A DNA stretch of 62,121 nucleotides from NCBI GenBank assembly GCA_022787565.1, contig JALFVN010000061.1, forward strand, positions 1 to 62,121, read 5' to 3'. The position numbers and the translations under genes are program-made. Positions within the stretch are counted from its first letter, which is position 1. Every line of letters begins with the position of its first letter. Under the pieces are notes generated by a model, which searched no databases, was not told where the DNA came from, and worked only from the letters and a program-made list of their open reading frames with translations. This DNA comes from Clostridiales bacterium (lineage in GTDB: Bacteria > Bacillota > Clostridia > Oscillospirales > Oscillospiraceae). Shown here piece by piece: positions 24,692 through 32,452 of the stretch.

Positions 24692-26152
24692 ATGAATACA
24701 GCACCCAATATACTCTGGATATGCACGGATCAGCAGCGTTACGATACGATCGCTGCTCTGGGAAACAGTCATATCCACACCCCGAACCTTGACCGGCTTG
24801 TCAGGGAAGGCGTCAGTTTTAACCGTACCTACTGCCAGAACCCCATATGTTCTCCCAGCCGCGGGAGCTTTATGACCGGGCGTTATCCCCGCACCACGCG
24901 TTCATTTATCAATGGAAATGACACATTTTCCAAAGACGAGACCCTGGTTACCAAACTTCTGGCCGACGGTGGATATCATTGCGGTCTTGTGGGGAAACTG
25001 CACCTCACTTCCCACTACCGCCGGATGGAGGAGAGGCTGGAAGACGGCTTCTGCTATTTTGAATGGAGTCCGCAGCCCTGCGACGACTGGGCTCCGGGCC
25101 TGAACCGCTACATGGAATGGCTGAAAGCCAAGGGCGTGGATTGGCATAAAGAGTATGTCATGCCCTGCGAGTGGCCGCCGCGCAACGGCTACAAGCTTCC
25201 CGAGCGAATAAAGGGAATGGAAGAGCAGTATCACCAGACCACCTGGTGCATGGAAAAGGCCATGGACTTCATCTCGGGCTATGACGGGACGCAGCCCTGG
25301 TGCCTCTGCATCAATCCCTTTGATCCTCACCCGCCTTTTGATCCCCCTGATTCTTACAAAGAAAGACTCAACATACAGGACATGCCGCTGCCCTTATGGA
25401 AAGAGGGCGAGTTGGACAACAAACCCTTCGCGCACAAAGACTGCTACCTCCACGGGTCCCAAAAGGGGATGGTGCGCGATACGGTCGGCATGACCGACGT
25501 GGAAAAGCAGGAAGTAACGCGGGATTACTATGCTGAGATAGAGCTTATGGACACGCAGATCGGCCGGGTCCTGGATTTTCTGGACGAGAGAGGCCTGCGG
25601 GAAAAAACCGTTGTCGTTTTTATGAGCGATCACGGGGAGATGCTGGGTGACCACGGGATCTATTGGAAGGGCGGTTACTTTTATGACAGCCTTATCCGTG
25701 TTCCGCTTATCATATCCTGGCCCGGTCATTTCCTGCAGAATGTTGTCAGCAATGCCCTTGTGGAGTTGGTGGACATTGCTCCCACTCTGTTGGAGCTTGC
25801 AGGCTTGCCCGTTCCCCAATACATGCAGGGAAAAAGCCTTCTTCCGCTGCTCAAAGGCGAAGTGGCTAAGGATTTTCATAAGGAACGGGTATATACGGAA
25901 TTCTATTTTTCAACGGTGCTGATGCACCAGATTTATGCCACCATGATGTTCGACGGGCGTTATAAAATCGTCGTGCATCACGGCGAGGAAATCGGAGAGC
26001 TGTATGATCTTCAGGAGGATCCGAAGGAATTTGACAATCTCTGGAACCGTCCCGGTTATGAGCAGCTTCAAAACAGAAAGATCAAAGAATGCTTTGACCA
26101 CACAATTTTATGCAATATAGACCGGGTCCTCGGTCGGCGTTTCAATTATTGA
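24692..26152 (+). CDS. Sulfatase, Cys type, cytoplasmic (CSPSR)
   Basis: 486-residue alkaline-phosphatase-superfamily sulfatase. The formylglycine motif is C-S-P-S-R with Cys53, followed by GSFMTGRYP. Metal-site stretches are ILWICTDQQRYDT (Asp13), PFDPHPPFDPPDSY and VVFMSDHGEMLGDHG. There is no signal peptide, so desulfation should happen inside the cell after uptake. Cys-type enzymes in anaerobes need a radical SAM maturase (anSME), none of which is in the window. Phosphonate monoester hydrolase and choline-sulfatase-like enzymes share this architecture, so the ester cleaved is open. It follows the importer and isomerase genes. Confidence 0.88.
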   Translation: MNTAPNILWICTDQQRYDTIAALGNSHIHTPNLDRLVREGVSFNRTYCQNPICSPSRGSFMTGRYPRTTRSFINGNDTFSKDETLVTKLLADGGYHCGLVGKLHLTSHYRRMEERLEDGFCYFEWSPQPCDDWAPGLNRYMEWLKAKGVDWHKEYVMPCEWPPRNGYKLPERIKGMEEQYHQTTWCMEKAMDFISGYDGTQPWCLCINPFDPHPPFDPPDSYKERLNIQDMPLPLWKEGELDNKPFAHKDCYLHGSQKGMVRDTVGMTDVEKQEVTRDYYAEIELMDTQIGRVLDFLDERGLREKTVVVFMSDHGEMLGDHGIYWKGGYFYDSLIRVPLIISWPGHFLQNVVSNALVELVDIAPTLLELAGLPVPQYMQGKSLLPLLKGEVAKDFHKERVYTEFYFSTVLMHQIYATMMFDGRYKIVVHHGEEIGELYDLQEDPKEFDNLWNRPGYEQLQNRKIKECFDHTILCNIDRVLGRRFNY

Positions 26153-26207
26153 CGGATACAGTGCGCACATTTGTGCGCTTCCCCTTTCCGGAAAAGAGGC
26201 AATACTG

Positions 26208-27149
26208 ATGGATTATTACATAGGAGTAGACTCCGGCGGCTCAAAAACGGAATGTGTTCTTGCCGACGAGTCGGGTCATGTGCTGCAGCGTTCTGTTGAC
26301 TGCGGCTGCAATCCGCTGGATATCGGGCCGTGCTTAGCCAGTGAGATCATCCTGAAAAACCTTGAGCAGCTCGCTGAACACGCCCCCGAACGGGTCAGTT
26401 CCATCTATGCGGGAATTGCAGGGGCAAATCATGTGGATATGCACCTTGCGGAGAGCATCAAACAGCGCTTTGACGGAGCAAAGGTTCGTGTCGAAGACGA
26501 CCGCCGCATTGTTGTCTCCGGCACACTGGGCCACGCAGACAGCTGCGGAATGATCTGCGGCACAGGGTCTTCACTCTCCATCATCATCGGAGACGAACCC
26601 ATACGCCAGGTCGGCGGCCTGGGCTATCTCATCGATACCGGAGGCAGCGGATACGAATTGGGCCAGGCCGGTCTGCGGCAGGTCTGCCGCTATCTCGACG
26701 GGCGCGGCGAATACACCGTGCTTGCAGAATTGATGACCGGTGTCCTGGGAAAGGAACCCTGGGACGCTCTTGCAGATATCTACGCCGGAGGGCGGCCTTT
26801 CATCGCCTCTCTCGCGCACACGGTATTCGAGGGCATGGATATGGGCGACACGGTCTGCAGACGGCTTGTGGAGGAATCGGCTTACAAGCTTTCAGAGCTC
26901 ACCTTCGCCGCCGAAAAGTATTTTGACGGAGAATTTCCGGTCGTCATGACCGGAGGAATCTTCAACGCCTACCCCAAATATGTTCAGCTGGTCTGCGCCA
27001 AAGCATCGCCGAAAGCAAAGATGATCATGGCGGAGGTGCCCCCGGTTTACGGAGCGCTGGTGGAAGCCATGTGGCAGAATGGGCAGATCGCGGATATGAC
27101 CGTGCGGAGCAATTTCATGCGCTGCGTTTCCCCTTCAATCAGCGAATAA
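26208..27149 (+). CDS. BadF/BadG/BcrA/BcrD-type ATPase, N-acetylglucosamine-kinase-like sugar kinase
   Basis: 313-residue ASKHA-fold kinase. N-terminal phosphate loop YYIGVDSGGSKTECVLAD, CNPLDIG, AGIAGANHVD, then CGTGSSLSIIIG and GGSGYELGQAGLRQ, and the adenosine motif VMTGGIFNA near 250. The set resembles N-acetylglucosamine/glucosamine kinases more than the CoA dehydratase activators of the same Pfam family, since the activator cysteines are absent. It likely phosphorylates the desulfated sugar. It lies between the two sulfatases in the same operon, which ties phosphorylation closely to desulfation. Confidence 0.83.
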   Translation: MDYYIGVDSGGSKTECVLADESGHVLQRSVDCGCNPLDIGPCLASEIILKNLEQLAEHAPERVSSIYAGIAGANHVDMHLAESIKQRFDGAKVRVEDDRRIVVSGTLGHADSCGMICGTGSSLSIIIGDEPIRQVGGLGYLIDTGGSGYELGQAGLRQVCRYLDGRGEYTVLAELMTGVLGKEPWDALADIYAGGRPFIASLAHTVFEGMDMGDTVCRRLVEESAYKLSELTFAAEKYFDGEFPVVMTGGIFNAYPKYVQLVCAKASPKAKMIMAEVPPVYGALVEAMWQNGQIADMTVRSNFMRCVSPSISE

Positions 27150-27153
27150 TCTC

Positions 27154-27188
27154 TACGCATCGCCGCAGTTCTGCTGCGGCGATGCGTA
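27154..27188 (+). other. Intercistronic 15-bp hairpin
   Basis: Perfect stem TACGCATCGCCGCAG (27154-27168) with 27174-27188, loop TTCTG. No T-run follows, so it looks like an mRNA-stabilising or attenuating hairpin between the kinase and the second sulfatase rather than a full terminator. Confidence 0.7.
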
Positions 27189-27213
27189 AGACTGTTTGAT
27201 AAAGGAGCATTCT

Positions 27214-28641
27214 ATGCACAAACGACCGAATATCTTATTTCTGTTTACCGATCAGCAGCGGGCAGACACCATTCATGCGCTGGGCAATCCGCGTATCTGT
27301 ACTCCCGCCCTTGACGCGCTGGCCGGAGAGTCAACCGTATTTGAAAACTGCGTAACACCCGCTCCGGTGTGCGTACCTGCCCGGTTTTCTATCTTCAGCG
27401 GGCTTTATCCGGCCCATTCCGGCTGCTGCAACAACAATTACGGCAGTGCATATCAGGGCGATGGCTTTTACAGCCGCTTCACGGAGCAGGGATACCAGAC
27501 CTGCAGCGTGGGTAAAATGCACCACACCGCGGATCTCTATGGCCCCATGGGTTTTGAAAAGCGTTTTACCCAGGAGGAAATGGCAGACCCCCGGGATGAT
27601 TATACCCAGTATATCAGCGGCGGCCCGTTCAAGAATGTGTTTGACTACAACGGCCAGCGAAGCGAGATGTACTATATTCCCCAGGTCTCTCAACTGCCTG
27701 CTGAGGCCCATCCCACCCAATGGGTTGGTGACCGGAGCGTAGAGTTTCTCTCCTCCTGCGACCCGGAGCGTCCTTTTTTCCTTGTGAGTTCCTTTATCCA
27801 TCCCCATCCGCCCTTCTCTCCCCCGGCGCCTTGGAACAAAATGTACCGCACCGTCTCGACAGACCCCTATATGCCCGCCGACCCCGGAGAATTCACGGCC
27901 TTTATGAGCGACCGGTTCACGCTGGACAAGATCGGGGTCAGCCGGCAGGATCTCAGTCTGCTGCGGAACTTCTACTACGCCTGCATTTCCTTCATCGACT
28001 ACCAGATCGGCCGGATCATTGCGGTGCTGAAAGCCCGGGGCATGTACGAAAACACCATCATCGTGTTTTCCTCCGACCACGGGGAGATGCTGGGGGATTT
28101 CGGAACCATGGGCAAGCGTTCCATGCTGGACGGTGCACTGCGGATTCCGCTGATGATCCGCCGGCCCGGCTTTGCAGGAGCACGCCGCCGGGATGTCTGC
28201 TCCCTGGTAGACATTGCGCCCACGCTTCTGTCCTGTGCCGGGATCGGCTATGACGGCAGCATGTTCGATGGTTTGGATCTGTTTTCCGGTGCCCGTCATC
28301 AGGAGGTTTTTTCCCAGTTCAGCACCGGGGCCAGCGGCGCCTACACGGTGGCAAGCGCACAGGACAAGCTGATATACCACGCCTTTGAAGACCGCTGGTA
28401 CTATTTCGACGTCAGCCCCGAAGACACCAACAAATACGATGAAAGCAACCCGCGGGTACACGCCCTCCGCCTTCTGCTGGAGCGCTATATGCGCGAGGAT
28501 CTGTGTACCGACGGAAGCGGCAGCGCCGATTTCTTCTCCAGCAGGAACAAGTTTCCTTACGGCCCCAAGCGGGGAGATCATCTGAACCGCAGGGACGAGG
28601 AGCTTGCCCGGATGCCGGAAGGCTACAATATTGATATATAA
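27214..28641 (+). CDS. Second sulfatase, Cys type, cytoplasmic (CVPAR)
   Basis: 475-residue sulfatase with the motif C-V-P-A-R, Cys53 at the same residue number as in the first sulfatase, followed by FSIFSGLYP. Other stretches are ILFLFTDQQRADTIHALG, SSFIHPHPPFSPP and VFSSDHGEMLGDFG. It differs widely from the first enzyme outside these motifs, so the two probably act on different ester positions or on successive intermediates. No signal peptide. ATG at 27214 has AAAGGAG upstream. The Ala in place of the usual Ser in the motif is seen in some Cys-type sulfatases; maturation by anSME should be checked. Confidence 0.87.
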   Translation: MHKRPNILFLFTDQQRADTIHALGNPRICTPALDALAGESTVFENCVTPAPVCVPARFSIFSGLYPAHSGCCNNNYGSAYQGDGFYSRFTEQGYQTCSVGKMHHTADLYGPMGFEKRFTQEEMADPRDDYTQYISGGPFKNVFDYNGQRSEMYYIPQVSQLPAEAHPTQWVGDRSVEFLSSCDPERPFFLVSSFIHPHPPFSPPAPWNKMYRTVSTDPYMPADPGEFTAFMSDRFTLDKIGVSRQDLSLLRNFYYACISFIDYQIGRIIAVLKARGMYENTIIVFSSDHGEMLGDFGTMGKRSMLDGALRIPLMIRRPGFAGARRRDVCSLVDIAPTLLSCAGIGYDGSMFDGLDLFSGARHQEVFSQFSTGASGAYTVASAQDKLIYHAFEDRWYYFDVSPEDTNKYDESNPRVHALRLLLERYMREDLCTDGSGSADFFSSRNKFPYGPKRGDHLNRRDEELARMPEGYNIDI

Positions 28642-28654
28642 GGGAGAACAGGCA

Positions 28655-29824
28655 ATGAACAAAGCCATTATCATCGGCGCCGGCCAGATCGGCCGCGGCT
28701 TTATCGGCATGGAGCTGGAGAAAGCCGGGTATCATGTCGTTTTCGCGGACATCAACATGGCCGTCATTGACGACCTGAACCGGCGCGGCGAATACACTGT
28801 CCATATGGTGGACACGGAGTGTGCAGACACCGTCGTCCGCAATATCTCCGCCATGAGTTCTCTTGATCCCGGGCTGCCGGATCTGTTCCGGGATGAGGAG
28901 CTGTCCCTCGTCTGCACCTCCGTGGGCCAGTCCGCGCTTGCCAGGGTAGCCCCAACGATTGCGAAGGGGGTCTCTCTGCGCGCCTCGGCCGGGATCAATC
29001 TGCCCATAAACATCATCGCAGTAGAAAATGCCGCCGGAGGAAGCACCCAGCTTCGCAAACATGTATTCGCTCTCCTCACGGATGCGGAGCAGAACTATGC
29101 CGGGCAATATATCGGTTTTCCCAACTGCGCGGTGGACAGAATCATCCCCAGCAATGCCCAGGGGACAAACGCCGCCGATGTGGTTGTGGAGAAGTATTAC
29201 GAATGGGACGTGGAGCGCGCCGGCGTTCGGGCGGAGCTTCTGCCGGTCGACGGGCTCAGTCTGGTGGACGATCTGGATGCCTATCTGGAGCGCAAATTCT
29301 ATACGCTCAACGGCCCCAATGCCGTAACCGCCTGTCTGGGTTATCTGAAAGGCTATCAGACCATAAAAGAATCTCTTGAGGATCAGGAGATCCGGAAGGT
29401 GGTCTGGGGAATGATGGAGGAGTGCGGGCAGATGCTGGAAAAACGCCACGGTTTTTCCGCGGAAGAGATGCTCTCCTACCGCAGCAAGCTGATGCAGCGC
29501 TTTCTCAATCCCTATATCATTGACAGCGTTACAAGAGTCGCCAGAGAGCCTATACGGAAGCTCTCACCGGCAGACAGGATCATTGCGCCGATGAATGCGG
29601 CGCTGGGTTACGGGATCGCCGTTCCCTGTTACTATACCGGCGCTGCAAGTCTGCTGCTTTACGATAACCCCGCCGACGAACAGAGTCAGGAACTCCGGCA
29701 GATGATTTCCCGCCTGGGCGTCCGTCCGGCTCTGGAAACAGTGAGCGGCGTCCCGGCAGGATCGGCGGCAGCCCTTGCCATAGAAAAAGAATATGTCAGA
29801 CTCGCGGAGAAGAAGAAAAAATGA
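28655..29824 (+). CDS. Mannitol-1-phosphate 5-dehydrogenase-like polyol dehydrogenase with altered active-site motif
   Basis: 389-residue member of the long-chain polyol dehydrogenase family. NAD site IIGAGQIGRGFIG at 6-18. The family's catalytic signature is K-x4-N-x2-H; here Lys214 and Asn219 are present but the final position is Asn222 (KFYTLNGPN). The surroundings (ITA/VTACLGYLKGYQTI) still look like MtlD, so the change is probably real and may shift substrate choice. It likely oxidises a phosphorylated sugar alcohol or reduces a ketose phosphate. Start ATG at 28655 has GGGAGA upstream. Stop overlaps the next gene's start (ATGA). Confidence 0.8.
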   Translation: MNKAIIIGAGQIGRGFIGMELEKAGYHVVFADINMAVIDDLNRRGEYTVHMVDTECADTVVRNISAMSSLDPGLPDLFRDEELSLVCTSVGQSALARVAPTIAKGVSLRASAGINLPINIIAVENAAGGSTQLRKHVFALLTDAEQNYAGQYIGFPNCAVDRIIPSNAQGTNAADVVVEKYYEWDVERAGVRAELLPVDGLSLVDDLDAYLERKFYTLNGPNAVTACLGYLKGYQTIKESLEDQEIRKVVWGMMEECGQMLEKRHGFSAEEMLSYRSKLMQRFLNPYIIDSVTRVAREPIRKLSPADRIIAPMNAALGYGIAVPCYYTGAASLLLYDNPADEQSQELRQMISRLGVRPALETVSGVPAGSAAALAIEKEYVRLAEKKKK

Positions 29825-31173
29825 CTGCTGAAGAAATCAAAAATACCGCGCTCTCCGCACTGGTGGAAATGGACGGCTTTGACTGCGCATGCGGACGCCG
29901 CCACAGCACGGCGATAAAACATGTCATTATCGAAGACGGTGCTGTACGCCGGCTTCCCGCCCTGCTCCGGGAATGCGGCAGCAAACGCCCCTTTATTCTT
30001 TCCGGTGCAGCCAGCTTCGCCGCAGCGGGCCAGCTGGTGGAAGAGCAGCTGGCATCAGCCGGTATAGGGTTTTCTGAATATGTCTTTCCTCAGCCGCCGG
30101 TTTCCCCCGCAGAATGGGCCGTGGGCAGCGCAGCAATGCACTTCGACGCCCGTTGCGATTCCATTCTGGCTGTAGGCTCCGGCGTGATCAATGACATCGC
30201 CAAGCTTCTCTCCTCCCTGACCGGACTGCCCTTCAGTATCGTCGCAACCGCGCCGTCTATGGACGGCTATGCTTCCGCCACATCTTCCATGGAGCGGGAC
30301 GGGCTCAAAATTTCCCTGCCCAGTACAGGGGCCTGGGCGGTGATCGGGGACCTTGACATTCTGGCCCAGGCGCCGCTTTCCCTGCTTCAGGCCGGCGTGG
30401 GAGATATGCTGGCCAAAACCATCAGCCTGTGCGAATGGAAGCTGGCAAACAGGATCACCGGCGAATATTATTGCCCCACCCTTGCCGCGATGGTGGAAGG
30501 TGCCCTTGAGAAAGTCGTCGCCGCCGCGCCCGGTCTGCTCAGCCGGGATCACGAAGCGGTAAAAGCGCTTATGGAGGGCATGGTGATTTCCGGGCTCGCC
30601 ATGCAGTATGCCGGTTTGTCCCGCCCGGCCTCAGGCATGGAACACTATTTCTCCCATATCTGGGACATGCGTGCCCTCGCTTTCCCGGAGGCGCAGGCCC
30701 GTCCGCACGGAATACAGTGCGGGATTGCCACGCTGTATTCACTCAGAGTCTATGAATGGCTCCGGAACATCAAGCCGAACCGGGAAAAGGCCCTGGAGCA
30801 TGCGGCAAGCTTTTCTTATGAAGCCTGGAGCAGGGACCTGCTGCAATTTATCGGTCCCGGCGCCAGGGCAATGATCGATGAGGAAAAACAGGATCCCAAA
30901 TACGCGCTTTCCGCGCATGCGCTGCGTCTGGAACAGATTCTCCGTCAGTGGGATGAGCTGACGGCCATTATGGACAGTCTGCCCTCATGTGAGCGCATCC
31001 TGGCCTTGATGAAATCCATCGGCGCTCCGGTGTCTGCGGAAGAATTTGGGTATACTCCTGCGGATCTTCGCAGAACCTTTACCATGACCAAAGACATCAG
31101 AAACAAATATATCGGCAGCCTTCTTCTTTGGGATCTCGGGCTTCTGGACAGGGCTGCGGACAGTATTTTTTAA
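29821..31173 (+). CDS. sn-Glycerol-1-phosphate dehydrogenase-like (AraM/EgsA) metal-dependent dehydrogenase
   Basis: 450-residue member of the iron-containing alcohol dehydrogenase fold, AraM/EgsA branch. Cofactor loop AVGSGVINDIAK (117-128), TAPSMDGYASATSS (143-156), and likely metal ligands Asp195, His275 (SGMEHYFSHIWD) and His296 (ARPHGIQCG). AraM from Bacillus is shorter (about 394 residues); the C-terminal ~60 residues here are extra. The family reduces dihydroxyacetone phosphate to glycerol-1-phosphate or acts on related compounds. It overlaps the polyol dehydrogenase gene, so the two oxidoreductases are coupled, perhaps forming a redox pair in one pathway. Last gene of the operon. Confidence 0.82.
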   Translation: MTAEEIKNTALSALVEMDGFDCACGRRHSTAIKHVIIEDGAVRRLPALLRECGSKRPFILSGAASFAAAGQLVEEQLASAGIGFSEYVFPQPPVSPAEWAVGSAAMHFDARCDSILAVGSGVINDIAKLLSSLTGLPFSIVATAPSMDGYASATSSMERDGLKISLPSTGAWAVIGDLDILAQAPLSLLQAGVGDMLAKTISLCEWKLANRITGEYYCPTLAAMVEGALEKVVAAAPGLLSRDHEAVKALMEGMVISGLAMQYAGLSRPASGMEHYFSHIWDMRALAFPEAQARPHGIQCGIATLYSLRVYEWLRNIKPNREKALEHAASFSYEAWSRDLLQFIGPGARAMIDEEKQDPKYALSAHALRLEQILRQWDELTAIMDSLPSCERILALMKSIGAPVSAEEFGYTPADLRRTFTMTKDIRNKYIGSLLLWDLGLLDRAADSIF

Positions 31174-31197
31174 CCGGCGCATGTCACCGGAAAATGT

Positions 31198-31237
31198 GTA
31201 AAAAGTTCCGAAAACGCAAGTTTTCGGAACTTTTTAC
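31198..31237. terminator. Strong terminator closing the sulfatase operon
   Basis: Perfect 18-bp stem (31198-31215 with 31220-31237) capped by a GCAA tetraloop, A-run on one arm and T-run on the other, so it should work in both directions, ending the operon and the convergent DUF5655 gene. Confidence 0.88.
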
Positions 31238-31318
31238 ATATTCATATTTTATTTTCATATATTTCATTCTGATTCCCGGCAAAAGCAGATTCTGTCTCCC
31301 TATAAGGGGTGTCAATCA

Positions 31319-31711
31319 TCAGCGCTTGCTCTCCGAAAAAATATATGCCTCCCGCAGCCAGTCCATCAGTTCGCTGTCGATCTGCTCCTCTTCCCAGACC
31401 GGAACATGGTTTGTCCAGCAGCCGGGATAGGGCTCCACGGTCACTGCCGCCCGGGGTGATTCCAGCCTGTACGGCAGTCCTATCGTCACAAGGATGCTGT
31501 GTTCAGGAAAGCTTTTTTTGCTTCTGGGCAGGGACACAGCGGCGAAGAGGTGCCGCCCGTAAAAGCTGATCTGGCTTTTCTGCACCTTCATGGTGCTTTC
31601 GGGAAACTCGGCCTCCATCTTTTTCATCAGTGCCTCATAAAGCGCCAGCTCCCGGGGTCTGCCGTTAAAAAAGAGGAAAAGATCCTCCTCATAAAATTGG
31701 GGTCTGTTCAC
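31319..31711 (-). CDS. DUF5655-like protein
   Basis: About 130-residue cytoplasmic protein resembling DUF5655 family members of gut Clostridia: ALYEALMKKMEAEF, KVQKSQISFYGRHLFAAVSL, VTIGLPYRLESPR and VEPYPGCWTNHVPV. Function unknown; the fold is described only as a transport/phosphoribulokinase-unrelated DUF, so none is offered. The start is uncertain: a GTG at 31711 with an upstream GGGGAG is chosen; the frame is open to 31744. No clear operon partner. Confidence 0.7.
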   Translation of the reverse strand: MNRPQFYEEDLFLFFNGRPRELALYEALMKKMEAEFPESTMKVQKSQISFYGRHLFAAVSLPRSKKSFPEHSILVTIGLPYRLESPRAAVTVEPYPGCWTNHVPVWEEEQIDSELMDWLREAYIFSESKR

Positions 31712-31808
31712 TGCCCTATTTCTCCCCTCAGCCCGTAGGCTCACGATCGGAATCCACTATAGCACAAAATTTCTGCCCCGTCGAGTGCTGTTCGGCTTTG
31801 CCAGCCTT

Positions 31809-32029
31809 TTATTCTTCTGTTTTTTTCGCGTTGTCGGAACTGCTGGAGGACAGACGCTTTTTTGTCTTCTCCACCGGCTCACCCACCCTGGCAAAGAGTT
31901 TTTCAACGCATTTGTCCGTCACCTTTTCAAAGCGCTCCACAACGCCGGTCTCGATTTTCTTATAGCCGCCTACGACGCCTTCCCCGATCTTTTTATAGCC
32001 GCCGACCACGGCCTCCGCGATTTTTTCAT
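31809..32029 (-). pseudogene. Small YKKI-repeat protein, frame broken by one base near the start
   Basis: The frame from 31809 to about 32009 encodes GGYKKIGEGVVGGYKKIETG, a repeat followed by FEKVTDKCVEKLF, a small amphipathic protein common in gut Firmicutes. In that frame there is no good start, and a stop lies upstream. ATG at 32029 with AAAGG upstream is a good start but is one base out of frame; a seventh A in the six-A run (plus strand T-run 32021-32026) would join them into a 73-residue protein beginning MKKIAEAVV. It is therefore a frameshifted or homopolymer-misread gene. Function unknown. Confidence 0.65.
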
Positions 32030-32213
32030 TTGCCTTTCAGCTTAAAAAAGGATACGCCGGACTTGTTTGGGAAAAGTTTGCAAGATGTTTGAAAAATATT
32101 AATCCGAAGCCCTGTTCACCGTCCCTCCAGCCCTTTCTTGCAGTAGATTATTGTCAGATGCTATGTTATAATGAAAAAAGCAGCAAAACCTATTCCCCAT
32201 GGGAGGCGGTGCA

Positions 32214-32420
32214 ATGATCCCGGTTAAAAAGAAAACCGCCTTTGCCTGGGCGGCTACCGCCGCGGCCCGGCTTGCGGGACTGCTCCGGCAGCTTGACGCC
32301 GCGGAGGATACAGGGACCGCCCGGCAGGTCAGGCAGGCCAAAAAGGAGGGCCTGATCGACCAGTTTATCTATGCCTCCATCAGCGCCAGTTACCTTGTGG
32401 CGCTGATGGACACATTATAA
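32214..32420 (+). CDS. Hypothetical small protein
   Basis: 68 residues, basic and alanine-rich (MIPVKKKTAFAWAATAAARL, LLRQLDAAEDTG, ending YASISASYLVALMDTL). I do not recognise it. ATG at 32214 lies behind GGGAGGCGG, and a TATAAT-like sequence is near 32166, so it may be expressed. It is 32 bases upstream of the SPFH gene and may belong to that operon. Confidence 0.5.
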   Translation: MIPVKKKTAFAWAATAAARLAGLLRQLDAAEDTGTARQVRQAKKEGLIDQFIYASISASYLVALMDTL

Positions 32421-32452
32421 ATTTATCATAATCAAAAAAAGGAGAAATTCAT

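Noticed and set aside
26208-27149. Activator of a 2-hydroxyacyl-CoA dehydratase
   Set aside because: The cysteines that hold the activator's iron-sulfur cluster are absent, and the neighbours are sugar-type enzymes, so a sugar kinase is more likely.
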